This document shows positions 55,079 through 64,000 of a stretch of DNA of 64,000 nucleotides, one piece after another; the stretch's first letter is position 1; every line of letters begins with the position of its first letter. Under the pieces are notes generated by a model, which saw only the letters and a program-made list of their open reading frames with translations, was not told the DNA's origin and did not search any database. A program made the position numbers and the translations under genes. The DNA comes from Photobacterium jeanii (lineage in GTDB: Bacteria; Pseudomonadota; Gammaproteobacteria; Enterobacterales; Vibrionaceae), in the NCBI RefSeq assembly GCF_001650345.1, contig NZ_LVHF01000025.1, forward strand, positions 161,548-225,547, given 5' to 3'.

Positions 55079-55104
55079 TAGATGCTGTGATTTTTCAAGG
55101 TGGA

Positions 55105-56628
55105 TCAGTCTGGTTCGTGTGGGCTAGGGTCAAGGTTGAGTTGCCAGCCAGCCTTATGCCAATACTCTTGCTCTTTGATCAAATCGGCCGCTAGTAGTTT
55201 GTTATCGTGTTGCCAATTGCTTGGTAGCGTTAGCGTCCATTCTTCTTTATTGGCTTTTACTTTTAGCTTAGGTAGCGGAGTGTCGGTGCGTTGTCCATTG
55301 AGCGCGACCGCTAATCGCATGGTGCGGATCAAAGGGTAGAGGTGCTTGCGCTTATAAATACTGAGAACCGGCATTTCTTCGAGCTTGAGCGATTTACGCT
55401 GGAAGCGTACCAAGGTGGCTAACACGGTTTGCTGTTCAAGGTTAAAGCCCGGCATGGTGCAGTGGCGCAATAGGTAGGCCGAATGACGATGAAAGCCCGG
55501 GTAGCTGATACTTAATCCGACTTCGTGTAGCAGAGCTCCCCAGCTTAATAGCGGCTGTAGCTCTGATTTCGCTAAACTGGGATGGGTTTCGATTTGAGCA
55601 TAAATAGCTTCAGCTGTGGTGCGGACACGCTCGGCTTGGGCGGTATCAATGTGGTATTGCTGCGCCATGGCTTCAGCGGTACGGGTACGAATATCGCTGT
55701 GGCGAAAACGCTCTTCCATTTCATACAACAAGCCTTCACGTAGTGCCCCATCTGAGAAAATCATTTCTTTGATGGCGAGGGATTTAAACACGCCGCTGAG
55801 TATTGCGACCCCTGCGGCAAAGACAGGCTTGCGATCATCACTCAAACCATCAAGGGACAGTTCTTCGCTGTTTTTAAACGCTAGAATCTCTTCTTCTAAC
55901 CATTGCAGCCGTTTGGCGGTGATCACCCCGTCACTGTGGCCTTTGGCGATCAGCACTTCACGAATGGCTTTAATGGTGCCCGATGAACCAATTGCCGTTT
56001 CCCAGCCACATTGTTGGTATTTACTGGCGATGCTCTCGATCTTTTGTTGGGCTGCTAATTGGGCGGCATTGAAGTTCTTTTTACTGATCTTCGCGTTTTT
56101 AAAATGTTCTTGATTGTAGCTCACGCATCCCATGTGTTTGCTGTAAGCCAGTTGTGGGTTGAAGTCATCGCCAATCACGAGTTCGGTACTACCGCCACCA
56201 ATATCGACGATCAGCTTTTTACCGCTATCGGGTTGGGTGTGAGCAACCCCTAGGTAAATCAAGCGGGCTTCTTCGGTACCGGGAATGATTTCTATCGGAT
56301 AGGGGATTAAACCTTCGGCGCGTTTAAGAAAAATATGAACATTGCGCGCTTGGCGTAAGGTGTAGGTTGCAGCAATACGGACATTTTCGGGCTCAAAACC
56401 TTGAAGGCGTTCGGCAAACATGGCCAAGCAATTCAAGCCGCGCTGAATCGCGGCTTGGTTGAGGTTTTGGTGCTCGTCTAATCCAGATGCCAAATGTACC
56501 CGCTGTTTATGGCGACTGATGATTTGCAGGCTTTGCCCTACGATGCGGGCAACCACCATATGAAAACTGTTCGAGCCAATATCAATGGCGGCGATTTCAC
56601 GCGGTGATGGAGTGTTGATATCTGTCAT
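55105..56628 (-). CDS. ppx: Exopolyphosphatase
   Basis: Releases phosphate from polyphosphate ends. The 507-residue product has the actin-fold phosphate motifs [12 protein letters not shown] near residue 15, [12 protein letters not shown] near 140 and the C-terminal HD-like helical domain ([22 protein letters not shown]). The ppx start overlaps the end of ppk by 32 bp, so the two are translated from one operon. Confidence 0.95.
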   Translation of the reverse strand: MTDINTPSPREIAAIDIGSNSFHMVVARIVGQSLQIISRHKQRVHLASGLDEHQNLNQAAIQRGLNCLAMFAERLQGFEPENVRIAATYTLRQARNVHIFLKRAEGLIPYPIEIIPGTEEARLIYLGVAHTQPDSGKKLIVDIGGGSTELVIGDDFNPQLAYSKHMGCVSYNQEHFKNAKISKKNFNAAQLAAQQKIESIASKYQQCGWETAIGSSGTIKAIREVLIAKGHSDGVITAKRLQWLEEEILAFKNSEELSLDGLSDDRKPVFAAGVAILSGVFKSLAIKEMIFSDGALREGLLYEMEERFRHSDIRTRTAEAMAQQYHIDTAQAERVRTTAEAIYAQIETHPSLAKSELQPLLSWGALLHEVGLSISYPGFHRHSAYLLRHCTMPGFNLEQQTVLATLVRFQRKSLKLEEMPVLSIYKRKHLYPLIRTMRLAVALNGQRTDTPLPKLKVKANKEEWTLTLPSNWQHDNKLLAADLIKEQEYWHKAGWQLNLDPSPHEPD

Positions 56629-58717
56629 GCTGAGCTATCGCTTTTTCTGCTTGTTTTTTTGATTGGCGTTCTTGGTGCTTTAAATAATCATAGATGGCGA
56701 TTTGCGAACGTACCTTGCGGCGGTTACCACGGGCGACATAGTGATTGCTCATCTCTTTATCCAATACTCGTGCTTTGACGGTATCGGTCAGTTGGATATT
56801 GAGAATATCGATAATGGTTTTTTTGAGGTTCGGATCTTTGATGGGACAGCCCACTTCGATGCGATTGTCGATGTTGCGAGTCATCCAATCGGCGGATGAA
56901 ATAATCACATCGGGGTCGCCGTTATTCGCAAACACCGCGACTCTAGGGTGCTCTAAGAAGCGGTCGATGATGCTGATCCCGCGAATATTGTCGCTGATCC
57001 CTTTGATCCCCGGCACCAAAGAACACATGCCGCGTACGATCAAATCGATCTCCACACCGGCATTACTGGCTTGATACAACATATTGATCAGCCCTTTATC
57101 AACCAGATTATTGACCTTAAGAATGATACTGGCTGGCAGGTTTTGTTTGGCATGGGCGATTTCGCGATCAATTAAGTCGTACAGCCGCATGCGCGAGTTA
57201 TTGGGCGACACAATCAGGTGTTCAAATTCCACTGGACGGTACGGATTTTCAATGTATGAAAAGACTTGTTTTACTTCGTTGGTGATTGCTTCATCGCTAG
57301 TAAAGAGTGAAAAGTCGGTATAAATCCGGGCGGTTTTTTCGTGGAAATTACCAGTACCAATATGGGCATAGCGCACCAATTGGTTATCTTCTTTACGGGT
57401 GATCAAACACAGTTTGGAGTGAATTTTTAGCCCCGGGACACCAAATAAAACGTGAACGCCGGCTTCTCGAAGGCGACGTGCCCACTCAATATTAGCCTCT
57501 TCATCGAAACGCGCTTGCAGCTCGACCACAACGGTAACTCGCTTGCCGTTATTGGCGGCATCGATCATTGAGTCGATGATCCGTGAGTTTTTGGCGACGC
57601 GATAGATATTAATCTTGATGGTACGCACTTTGGGATCAAACGATGCTTGGCGGACAAACTCCGTCATGTGGTTGAACGTGTGGTACGGGTAATAGAGCAA
57701 GATGTCTTGCGCTTTAATGGCTTCGAAACTGTTTCGAGAGTGAGTGAAATGGTGGTTTTCGAGTGGTGGTAACGGTTTGTTTTCTAAATACTTGCGACCC
57801 ACATTCGGAAAGCCGATAAAGTCTTTAAAGTTGTGGTAACGGCCACCGGGAATAATGCTGTCGAAATTAGAGACTTTAAGCAGGTTGCTTAGCACGTCGA
57901 TCACTTCGCTTGGCATGTCGCGTTGATATACAAAGCGCACGGGCATTGCGGTCAGGCGTTGCTTTAACCCTTCCGACATTTGCTCTAATAGGCTTTGTTC
58001 TAGCTCTTGTCCTAAATCGTATTCAGCATCGCGGGTGATTTTCATCGAGTACGCCGATAGGCTTTGATATTCAAATAAGCCGCAGAAAATATCGTCTAGG
58101 CAAAAGCGAATGATGTTATCTAATAGAATAAGTGTTTTGCGGCGCTTGCCTTTGGGCTCTGGTAACTGAATGAAGCGAGGAAGCTGATCGGTTGGAATTT
58201 CCAACAGCGCGTAGCGTTTGCGGTTTAGCTGACGCATTTCGACCGTGAGGTAGGAGTATTCATCTTTTAGAAATTGCAGCAGGTCGGTATCTTCGTTCAC
58301 CATGATCGGGGTGATATGCGGCAAAATATGGTGGCGAAAATAGCGGCGTAACCAGCGGCCTTGTTGCTCGTCGATTTGTTGTTCGCTGACTAAAAAAATG
58401 TGGCGCCGTGCCATCTCAAGTAAGAGGTCGCTGTAAAGGGCATCGAAATCTTGATTCATTTTGAGTGCGCGGCTTTGAATTTTACTCAACAGTTGCTTGG
58501 CACCATCATCGACGCCTTGGTCTTGGTTGATCAATATTCGCCGTTTAATTTCGGCAAACCGCACTTTATAGAACTCATCAGTGTTGCTGGAAAATATCCC
58601 CAGAAAGCGCACCCTTTCAATTAATGGAACTGATTTATCCGCCGCTTCCTGTAATACGCGTTCGTTAAAAGAAAGCCAGCTAAGTTCTTTATCAAGATAA
58701 AGGGTGTCCGTGGTCAT
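56597..58717 (-). CDS. ppk: Polyphosphate kinase 1
   Basis: Makes polyphosphate from ATP. The 706-residue product has the N-terminal domain ([14 protein letters not shown]), the phosphorylated His in [11 protein letters not shown], and the second His in [20 protein letters not shown]. The gene order gcvR-ppk-ppx, with 18 bp before ppk, suggests a single operon on the minus strand. It links polyphosphate turnover with the phosphate regulon nearby. Confidence 0.96.
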   Translation of the reverse strand: MTTDTLYLDKELSWLSFNERVLQEAADKSVPLIERVRFLGIFSSNTDEFYKVRFAEIKRRILINQDQGVDDGAKQLLSKIQSRALKMNQDFDALYSDLLLEMARRHIFLVSEQQIDEQQGRWLRRYFRHHILPHITPIMVNEDTDLLQFLKDEYSYLTVEMRQLNRKRYALLEIPTDQLPRFIQLPEPKGKRRKTLILLDNIIRFCLDDIFCGLFEYQSLSAYSMKITRDAEYDLGQELEQSLLEQMSEGLKQRLTAMPVRFVYQRDMPSEVIDVLSNLLKVSNFDSIIPGGRYHNFKDFIGFPNVGRKYLENKPLPPLENHHFTHSRNSFEAIKAQDILLYYPYHTFNHMTEFVRQASFDPKVRTIKINIYRVAKNSRIIDSMIDAANNGKRVTVVVELQARFDEEANIEWARRLREAGVHVLFGVPGLKIHSKLCLITRKEDNQLVRYAHIGTGNFHEKTARIYTDFSLFTSDEAITNEVKQVFSYIENPYRPVEFEHLIVSPNNSRMRLYDLIDREIAHAKQNLPASIILKVNNLVDKGLINMLYQASNAGVEIDLIVRGMCSLVPGIKGISDNIRGISIIDRFLEHPRVAVFANNGDPDVIISSADWMTRNIDNRIEVGCPIKDPNLKKTIIDILNIQLTDTVKARVLDKEMSNHYVARGNRRKVRSQIAIYDYLKHQERQSKKQAEKAIAQHDRYQHSITA

Positions 58718-58735
58718 AATCGTCCTTTGGCTGGG

Positions 58736-59251
58736 TTAGCTGGCAATGAGATCTTCATCAAAATCGACGTTCAAATCGTCGGCTAAGCTTTCTAGTTCTT
58801 CTTGTAGGGTTTCAAGCTCAAGGTTAGTCGGTAGCTCAAGTTCAAAATGGGCTGTAAAAATTGGGTAGCCCCAGTTTGGTGCGCTGTGTGCTTCGGTTTT
58901 TAACTTGTTGATATTGACGTTAAGTTGGCTAAGTAAGGTCGTGACCTCTTTGACAATACCGGGGCGATCGTTACCTGTGATACAGCAGGCATGAAGCGCT
59001 GAAACAGGGGGAGTGCTGTGTTGTTCTTCAACAATTTGAATTTGCAAAGCATCAATTTGCTCCAATGCTTTACGTAGCACCACGATATGTTGAGAAGCCA
59101 CTTCAACGTGTAAGATCCCCGCGAACTGTCCGGCTAATTTACTCAAGCTGCTGCTGAGCCAGTTACCGTGATTTTGATAGATGGCTTCTGAGAGTTGCTC
59201 TACTAAGCCAGGGCGATCTTGGCCGATCACGGTAATAACGAGGTGCTTCAT
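58736..59251 (-). CDS. gcvR: GcvR-family ACT-domain regulator
   Basis: A 171-residue protein with two ACT domains: VITVIGQDRPGLVEQLSEAIY (4-24) and CCITGNDRPGIVKEVTTLLSQLNVNI (about 88-113). E. coli GcvR represses the glycine cleavage system with GcvA. It sits before ppk and divergent from pstC, in the same place as in V. cholerae. Its role next to phosphate genes is not clear. Confidence 0.88.
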   Translation of the reverse strand: MKHLVITVIGQDRPGLVEQLSEAIYQNHGNWLSSSLSKLAGQFAGILHVEVASQHIVVLRKALEQIDALQIQIVEEQHSTPPVSALHACCITGNDRPGIVKEVTTLLSQLNVNINKLKTEAHSAPNWGYPIFTAHFELELPTNLELETLQEELESLADDLNVDFDEDLIAS

Positions 59252-59477
59252 ACGACTATCCTTTTTCGAGAGTGAGGGGGTATCACTTCATTATTAGAAC
59301 TGTGGTTAACTTCTGTCCAGTTGATAGGATAGTAGAGAGGTGAGGGGCATCAAAAATCTCATTATTTGTTGGTATATTTTTAACGCTATGATGATGACGG
59401 GCGGCTAGTGACACACTATTGCAATTTTATGAATATAAGCTATTGAAAAAGGCAGACTTTATGCGAGATAACTTGAC

Positions 59478-59511
59478 TTGTCACATAACTGTCATCTAAA
59501 AGAAATATTAT
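59478..59511 (+). promoter_or_regulatory. Pho box and -10 before pstC
   Basis: TTGTCACATAACTGTCAT (59478-59495) matches 16 of 18 positions of the Pho box consensus. TATTAT (59506-59511) follows after 10 bp. This looks like a strong PhoB-activated promoter for pstCAB. Confidence 0.9.
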
Positions 59512-59631
59512 TCTGTATCTGAGTATCATTTGGTTGCTGGCCGACGTTTCATCTCTCGCAGCAATACTGAGATTGCATGCAGTCAAGACACCCGAATTCA
59601 CGACTTTTGGCCCCGACTAATTGAGGTAAAA

Positions 59632-61872
59632 ATGGCAGACGCCAGCACATTGTTCATTGGAGAAAGCCGCAGCCGACGTTTGAAAGATAAGTTGGCGCGT
59701 ATGGGCGTGATTGCTGGTGGGGTGTTTGTTTTACTGACGTTAGTGCTGATCTTCTTTTATCTCCTGTATGTCATTTTTCCTAGCTTTAAGCCTGTAACAG
59801 TCACGCCATTAACTCAACTTACCGTGGCAGCCACCGAACGTACGGTAGCGGTGGGGCTCGAAGAGCAAAATAGTTTAGCCTATCGCTTTACTGCGGGAGG
59901 TGAACTGAGCTTTGTGGCGTTAGATGACACCCCGATTGCAGATAGTCTGCCGACTATCCAAGTAATGGCTAACCCGAGCGTGTTTGCCGCGTCATTGCCA
60001 CGCGATCAAATGTACGCTTACGGTGGCGATGATGGCAGCGTGGTGGTGGTACATCCAAATGTTAAAACCCAATTTGTCGGGCGAACCAAAACCTTAGCCG
60101 CAGCGGTGGATTACCCTGTTGGCACCGAGCCGTTACAACTTGATCCGCAAGGTCAGCCATTAACCCAACTTGCCTTCACCGCTCTGAGTGGTAAAGGGAT
60201 CATGGTCGGCATCACCCAAGACCAACGCGTGGTCGGCATGACGATGACCGCGCAAGTAAACGCTTTTGGTGAGCGCACTGAGCAGTGGCGCTCTCAAGCC
60301 ATGACCTTTACTCAGTTACCTGCCGATATAGAACGGCTAGCACTTACGCCAGATGGTCGCACCTTGTATGTTCAAACAGGGCAAAATGTGGTGGTGATGG
60401 CGATTGAAGGCAATCAGGTGACTGTTCGCGATCGCGTGACCGTGGCTCCGCAAGGTGTGGCGATCACCAATATCACCTTGCTATCTGGTGCTAACTCGTT
60501 ATTAGTGGCGACCAGTGATGAGCAGGTGTCGCAATGGTTTGAAGTAATGGCTGAGGGGAAATGGTCACTGACCCATGTACGCGATTACAGCCTTTCAGCA
60601 AGCCCGTTAAATCAACTGGTGCCAGAGTCGTTTCGTAAAAGCTTCTTTACTTGGCAACAAGACGGCACCTTAGCGGCGTATTACGCAGCGTCTAACAAGC
60701 CAGTGTTTGAGATGGCGGATTTTGTCAACGACTTTGATCCGCAAACCACGGTATTAGCGATATCACCACGGGCTGATCGTTTAGTGGCAGTTGATGGTGA
60801 AAACTGGCAAGTGTTTAGCGTCGATAACCCTCACCCTGAAATTAGCTTTGCCTCGCTGTGGCAACAGGTGTGGTATGAAAGCTACCCAGAACCCGATTAT
60901 GTGTGGCAGTCCACGTCAGCCAGTGATGAGTTCGAGCCTAAGTTAAGTTTGGTGCCAATCGTGTTTGGTACCTTGAAAGCGGCGATGTACGCGATGATTT
61001 TTGCGATCCCGCTGGCGATTGCTGGCGCGATTTATACCGCTTATTTCATGTCGTCGAAAATGCGCAGCATGGTCAAACCGACGGTTGAGATTATGGAAGC
61101 TTTACCAACCGTCATTTTGGGCTTTTTGGCTGGCATTTGGTTAGCACCCATTGTGGAGAATAACTTGGTCGGCATTGGCTTGAGCCTAGTGATGTTTCCG
61201 CTGATGATTTTCTTGGTAGGTGCTGTGTGGTCGGCTCTGCCGGGGCGTTGGTTACATGGTATTCCAAATGGCCTCCATATCATGTTGCTGATGCCGTTGA
61301 TTGTATTGATGGTGTACGGCTGCTTTACAATCAGCCCTTGGTTGGAGCAATGGTGGTTTGGTGGTGACGTTCGTGTTTTCCTGACAAACGAATGGGGCAT
61401 TGGTTACGACCAACGTAATGCCTTAGTGGTGGGGATTGCGATGGGCTTTGCGGTGATCCCAACTATTTTCTCGATTGCTGAAGACGCGATTTTTTCGGTG
61501 CCGAGTCACCTTGCCAGCGGTTCGTTAGCGTTAGGGGCAACGCACTGGCAAACCTTAACTCGGGTAGTGTTGCTAACGGCAAGCCCAGGTATTTTCTCTG
61601 CCATTATGATGGGGCTTGGCCGTGCGGTTGGCGAGACCATGATTGTGCTTATGGCTACTGGTAACACCCCAATTATGGACTGGAACGTACTGGAAGGGTT
61701 ACGCACTTTATCGGCGACTATCGCGATTGAAATGCCAGAATCGGAAGTGGGCAGCTCGCATTATCGAGTGTTGTTCATTGCCGCGTTTGTGTTGTTTATT
61801 TTTACCTTTGTATTTAACACCATTGCGGAGCTGGTTCGTCAGCGTCTGCGTGAAAAATACAGCTCGTTATAA
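59632..61872 (+). CDS. pstC: Phosphate ABC transporter permease PstC, long form
   Basis: Permease subunit of the Pst system. I use ATG 59632 with GAGG upstream; the frame is open to 59530. 746 residues, much longer than E. coli PstC (319): one N-terminal helix (about 26-48), then a large periplasmic part (50-440), and a C-terminal permease with helices and the EAA-like SLALGATHWQTLTRVVLLTASPG and GRAVGETM motifs. This long form is common in marine gamma-proteobacteria. Confidence 0.9.
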   Translation: MADASTLFIGESRSRRLKDKLARMGVIAGGVFVLLTLVLIFFYLLYVIFPSFKPVTVTPLTQLTVAATERTVAVGLEEQNSLAYRFTAGGELSFVALDDTPIADSLPTIQVMANPSVFAASLPRDQMYAYGGDDGSVVVVHPNVKTQFVGRTKTLAAAVDYPVGTEPLQLDPQGQPLTQLAFTALSGKGIMVGITQDQRVVGMTMTAQVNAFGERTEQWRSQAMTFTQLPADIERLALTPDGRTLYVQTGQNVVVMAIEGNQVTVRDRVTVAPQGVAITNITLLSGANSLLVATSDEQVSQWFEVMAEGKWSLTHVRDYSLSASPLNQLVPESFRKSFFTWQQDGTLAAYYAASNKPVFEMADFVNDFDPQTTVLAISPRADRLVAVDGENWQVFSVDNPHPEISFASLWQQVWYESYPEPDYVWQSTSASDEFEPKLSLVPIVFGTLKAAMYAMIFAIPLAIAGAIYTAYFMSSKMRSMVKPTVEIMEALPTVILGFLAGIWLAPIVENNLVGIGLSLVMFPLMIFLVGAVWSALPGRWLHGIPNGLHIMLLMPLIVLMVYGCFTISPWLEQWWFGGDVRVFLTNEWGIGYDQRNALVVGIAMGFAVIPTIFSIAEDAIFSVPSHLASGSLALGATHWQTLTRVVLLTASPGIFSAIMMGLGRAVGETMIVLMATGNTPIMDWNVLEGLRTLSATIAIEMPESEVGSSHYRVLFIAAFVLFIFTFVFNTIAELVRQRLREKYSSL

Positions 61873-61893
61873 CTGATGGCGTGAAAAGCATTA

Positions 61894-63531
61894 ATGGGTA
61901 AATGGATTAAATCAGGCTCACCGTGGATTTGGCTGACGGCTGGGGCGGTGAGTTTGAGTCTGATTGCAGTATTAGGATTATTGTTATTGATAGGCTGGAA
62001 GGGGCTGAGCTACTTCTGGCCGGCACCTGTGTACCAGTTTGATATTGAGCAAAATGGTCAGTCACAAGTTGTGATTGGTGAAGTGTACGAACGTCAGATG
62101 ATCCCGCTTACCCAATTAGCAGAAGCGGGTGTTGATGTCTCTATGATGGCGGGGCCAAAAGAGCCGCGTTATTTAATCAAGATAGGTAATCGTGAGCGCG
62201 TTGGGCTCGATTTCATGACGATCTTGGGGAGTCAAATTAAGCAAAAGCAACTGGCTGATGGCATCGCAGTGATTGATCGTGAGCAAAACGGCAAGTTTTA
62301 CGGTTATCCGGTGAGTTATATCGATGATGACCAGCGTTATCCGGTCAGTGAGCTGCATGCGGGGCTAGAGCAAGCACAAGTGGTGCGCGATGAAATGGCG
62401 CGGATCAAACAAGAAGATTTTAGTGCTATCAATTGGCAGCTGGAAGAACTGCGTGTTGAAGAGCGCAGAAAGACATTAGCGCAAAGTTTAACGCCTGCCG
62501 AGCAAGCTGAATTTGCAGCTAAACGTGAGGCGCTTAATCAGCAATATTTAGCGTTAGAAAAACACTTGTTTGCCCTTCAGTCTCGTTTGGAACGCGATGC
62601 GTTTGTGGTGCGAGATATGACAGGTGAAGAAGTCCGTTTGCCTATCGAGCAGGTGCTGGATGTTTGGTATCCCAACAATCTAACTACCACTGAAAAGGTA
62701 ATGCACTGGCTCAAGCAAGTGGGTAAGTTCTTGCGTGATGACCCTCGTGAAGCCAATACCGAAGGTGGTGTGTTCCCTGCTATTTTTGGCACCGTGTTCA
62801 TGGTCATGCTAATGAGTGTCATCGTGACCCCGCTTGGAGTGCTGGCGGCCATTTATTTGCATGAATACGCCGGGCGTAACCGCTTTACCAAGCTGATCCG
62901 AGTCGCAGTGATCAACCTTGCTGGTGTACCGTCGATTGTATACGGGGTATTTGGTTTAGGCTTTTTCGTTTATATGGTTGGTGGCACGGTTGATGATTTA
63001 TTCTTCTCAGCGCAGTTACCAGCGCCCACTTTTGGTACGCCGGGGATTTTGTGGTCGGCACTGACGCTGGCGATTTTGACGCTACCTGTGGTGATAGTGT
63101 CGACCGAAGAGGGGCTTGCGCGAGTACCAAGTTCGGTGCGACATGGCTCGTTGGCGCTTGGTGCAACCCAAGCTGAAACTCTGTGGCGCATAGTATTGCC
63201 AATGGCAAGCCCAGCCATCATGACAGGGCTTATTTTAGCGGTGGCACGTGCGGCGGGTGAAGTGGCACCTTTGATGTTAGTCGGGGTGGTGAAAATGGCG
63301 CCGACCTTACCGATTGATGGTAACTTTCCTTACATTCATTTGGATCGAAAGTTCATGCACTTAGGCTATCATATTTACGATGTTGGCTTTCAAAGCCCTA
63401 ACGTTGAAGCCGCGCGTCCACTGGTGTATGCCACCTCTTTTTTATTGGTGACCGTGATTATCGGTTTGAACTTGACGGCAATTGGTATTCGTAATCACCT
63501 GCGGGAGAAATTCCGCTCTTTGGAACAATAG
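61894..63531 (+). CDS. pstA: Phosphate ABC transporter permease PstA, long form
   Basis: Second permease subunit, 545 residues. N-terminal helix (about 12-35), a periplasmic/coiled part (40-280, with a Glu/Gln-rich helical stretch) and the permease core with [30 protein letters not shown] (about 407-436) and [14 protein letters not shown]. It starts 21 bp after pstC and is followed 13 bp later by pstB. Confidence 0.92.
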   Translation: MGKWIKSGSPWIWLTAGAVSLSLIAVLGLLLLIGWKGLSYFWPAPVYQFDIEQNGQSQVVIGEVYERQMIPLTQLAEAGVDVSMMAGPKEPRYLIKIGNRERVGLDFMTILGSQIKQKQLADGIAVIDREQNGKFYGYPVSYIDDDQRYPVSELHAGLEQAQVVRDEMARIKQEDFSAINWQLEELRVEERRKTLAQSLTPAEQAEFAAKREALNQQYLALEKHLFALQSRLERDAFVVRDMTGEEVRLPIEQVLDVWYPNNLTTTEKVMHWLKQVGKFLRDDPREANTEGGVFPAIFGTVFMVMLMSVIVTPLGVLAAIYLHEYAGRNRFTKLIRVAVINLAGVPSIVYGVFGLGFFVYMVGGTVDDLFFSAQLPAPTFGTPGILWSALTLAILTLPVVIVSTEEGLARVPSSVRHGSLALGATQAETLWRIVLPMASPAIMTGLILAVARAAGEVAPLMLVGVVKMAPTLPIDGNFPYIHLDRKFMHLGYHIYDVGFQSPNVEAARPLVYATSFLLVTVIIGLNLTAIGIRNHLREKFRSLEQ

Positions 63532-63544
63532 CGAGCGAGAGAGA

Positions 63545-64000
63545 GATGTTATCTGTGAACCCGAGCATTGGTTTATTTGAGCCTGTAGATTTGGCCTCGT
63601 TACCCGAAGAGCAAACCGCGTTGTCGATTGAAAATCTCAATTTGCATTACGGTCAAACCCAAGCGCTGTTCAATATTAATATGCGCATTGCTAAAGGGCA
63701 GGTGACTTCATTTATCGGCCCGTCGGGGTGCGGTAAATCGACCTTGCTACGCTGTATCAACCGAATGAACGATTTGGTTGAAGGGTGCCAAGTGGATGGC
63801 AAAATCATGCTCCACAACCATAATATTTATGATAACCGTATCGATGTGGCGTCGTTGCGTCGTCGAGTCGGGATGGTGTTTCAGCGTCCGAACCCGTTCC
63901 CGAAATCCATTTATGAAAATGTGATTTATGGTTTGCGGTTGCAAGGGGTGAAAGACCGCCGCATGCTCGATGATGCAGTAGAAAACTCACTTCGTGGTGC
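63545..64000 (+). CDS. pstB: Phosphate ABC transporter ATP-binding protein PstB, 3' end outside window
   Basis: The frame is open from ATG 63545 to the window end (152 codons). It has Walker [17 protein letters not shown], the Q-loop [19 protein letters not shown], typical of PstB. The N-terminus is about 20 residues longer than minimal PstB. ATPase of the Pst transporter. The signature and Walker B lie outside the window. Confidence 0.95.

Overview
The window looks like chromosomal DNA of a member of the Vibrionaceae. Three blocks keep the gene order I know from Vibrio cholerae: serB-plzC-radA, then ssrA-smpB-ratA-rnfH-bamE-recN-nadK-grpE-dnaK-dnaJ followed by type IV minor pilin genes, and rdgC-sbcD-sbcC-phoB-phoR-pstS-ppx-ppk-gcvR-pstC-pstA-pstB. 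The tmRNA tag (ANDENYALAA) fits too. I cannot name the species. No rRNA, tRNA or CRISPR array was seen.

Layout. 1-13.5 kb is housekeeping: ytjB (cut by the window edge), serB, two PilZ proteins, radA, an M23 peptidase, ettA, slt, trpR, yjjX and an XRE regulator. 14.06-15.77 kb is one large ORF joining a class I SAM methyltransferase domain to an HNH nuclease domain. 15.94-28.19 kb is a 12.2-kb AT-richer genomic island at the 3' end of ssrA, flanked by an imperfect direct repeat with a 50-bp identical core that copies the ssrA terminator and part of its 3' end. This is the site used by VPI-1 in V. cholerae. 28.2-37.8 kb is ssrA to dnaJ, with LexA boxes at recN and sigma-32 promoters at grpE and dnaK. 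37.9-41.3 kb holds type IV pilin genes. 41.3-51.6 kb holds a SorC regulator, mepA, a ferredoxin, trhP, rdgC and sbcDC. 51.7-64 kb is a phosphate block (phoBR, pstS, ppx, ppk, gcvR, pstCAB) with Pho boxes.

The island carries hipBA with four operators spaced exactly 30 bp apart, an AlpA/HTH/tyrosine-recombinase module, a serine recombinase, a truncated P4-type integrase next to ssrA, and a six-gene minus-strand operon (26856 down to 21539). The operon order is dGTPase (HD), CCA/poly(A)-type nucleotidyltransferase, a 125-residue protein starting Met-Gly, a PfkB-like/nucleoside 2-deoxyribosyltransferase-like fusion, a QueC-like PP-loop enzyme, and an HhH-GPD (OGG/AlkA-like) glycosylase.

The operon is the main discovery candidate. 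Its parts suggest nucleotide and 7-deazaguanine chemistry of the kind seen in antiphage systems: dGTPase defence, QatC of Qat, and Cap9 plus an OGG-like protein in type IV CBASS. I do not know a named system with this gene set. The small Met-Gly protein may be the acceptor of a nucleobase conjugation by the QueC-like enzyme. Assigning it to defence is inference from domains and from its position at an island hotspot.
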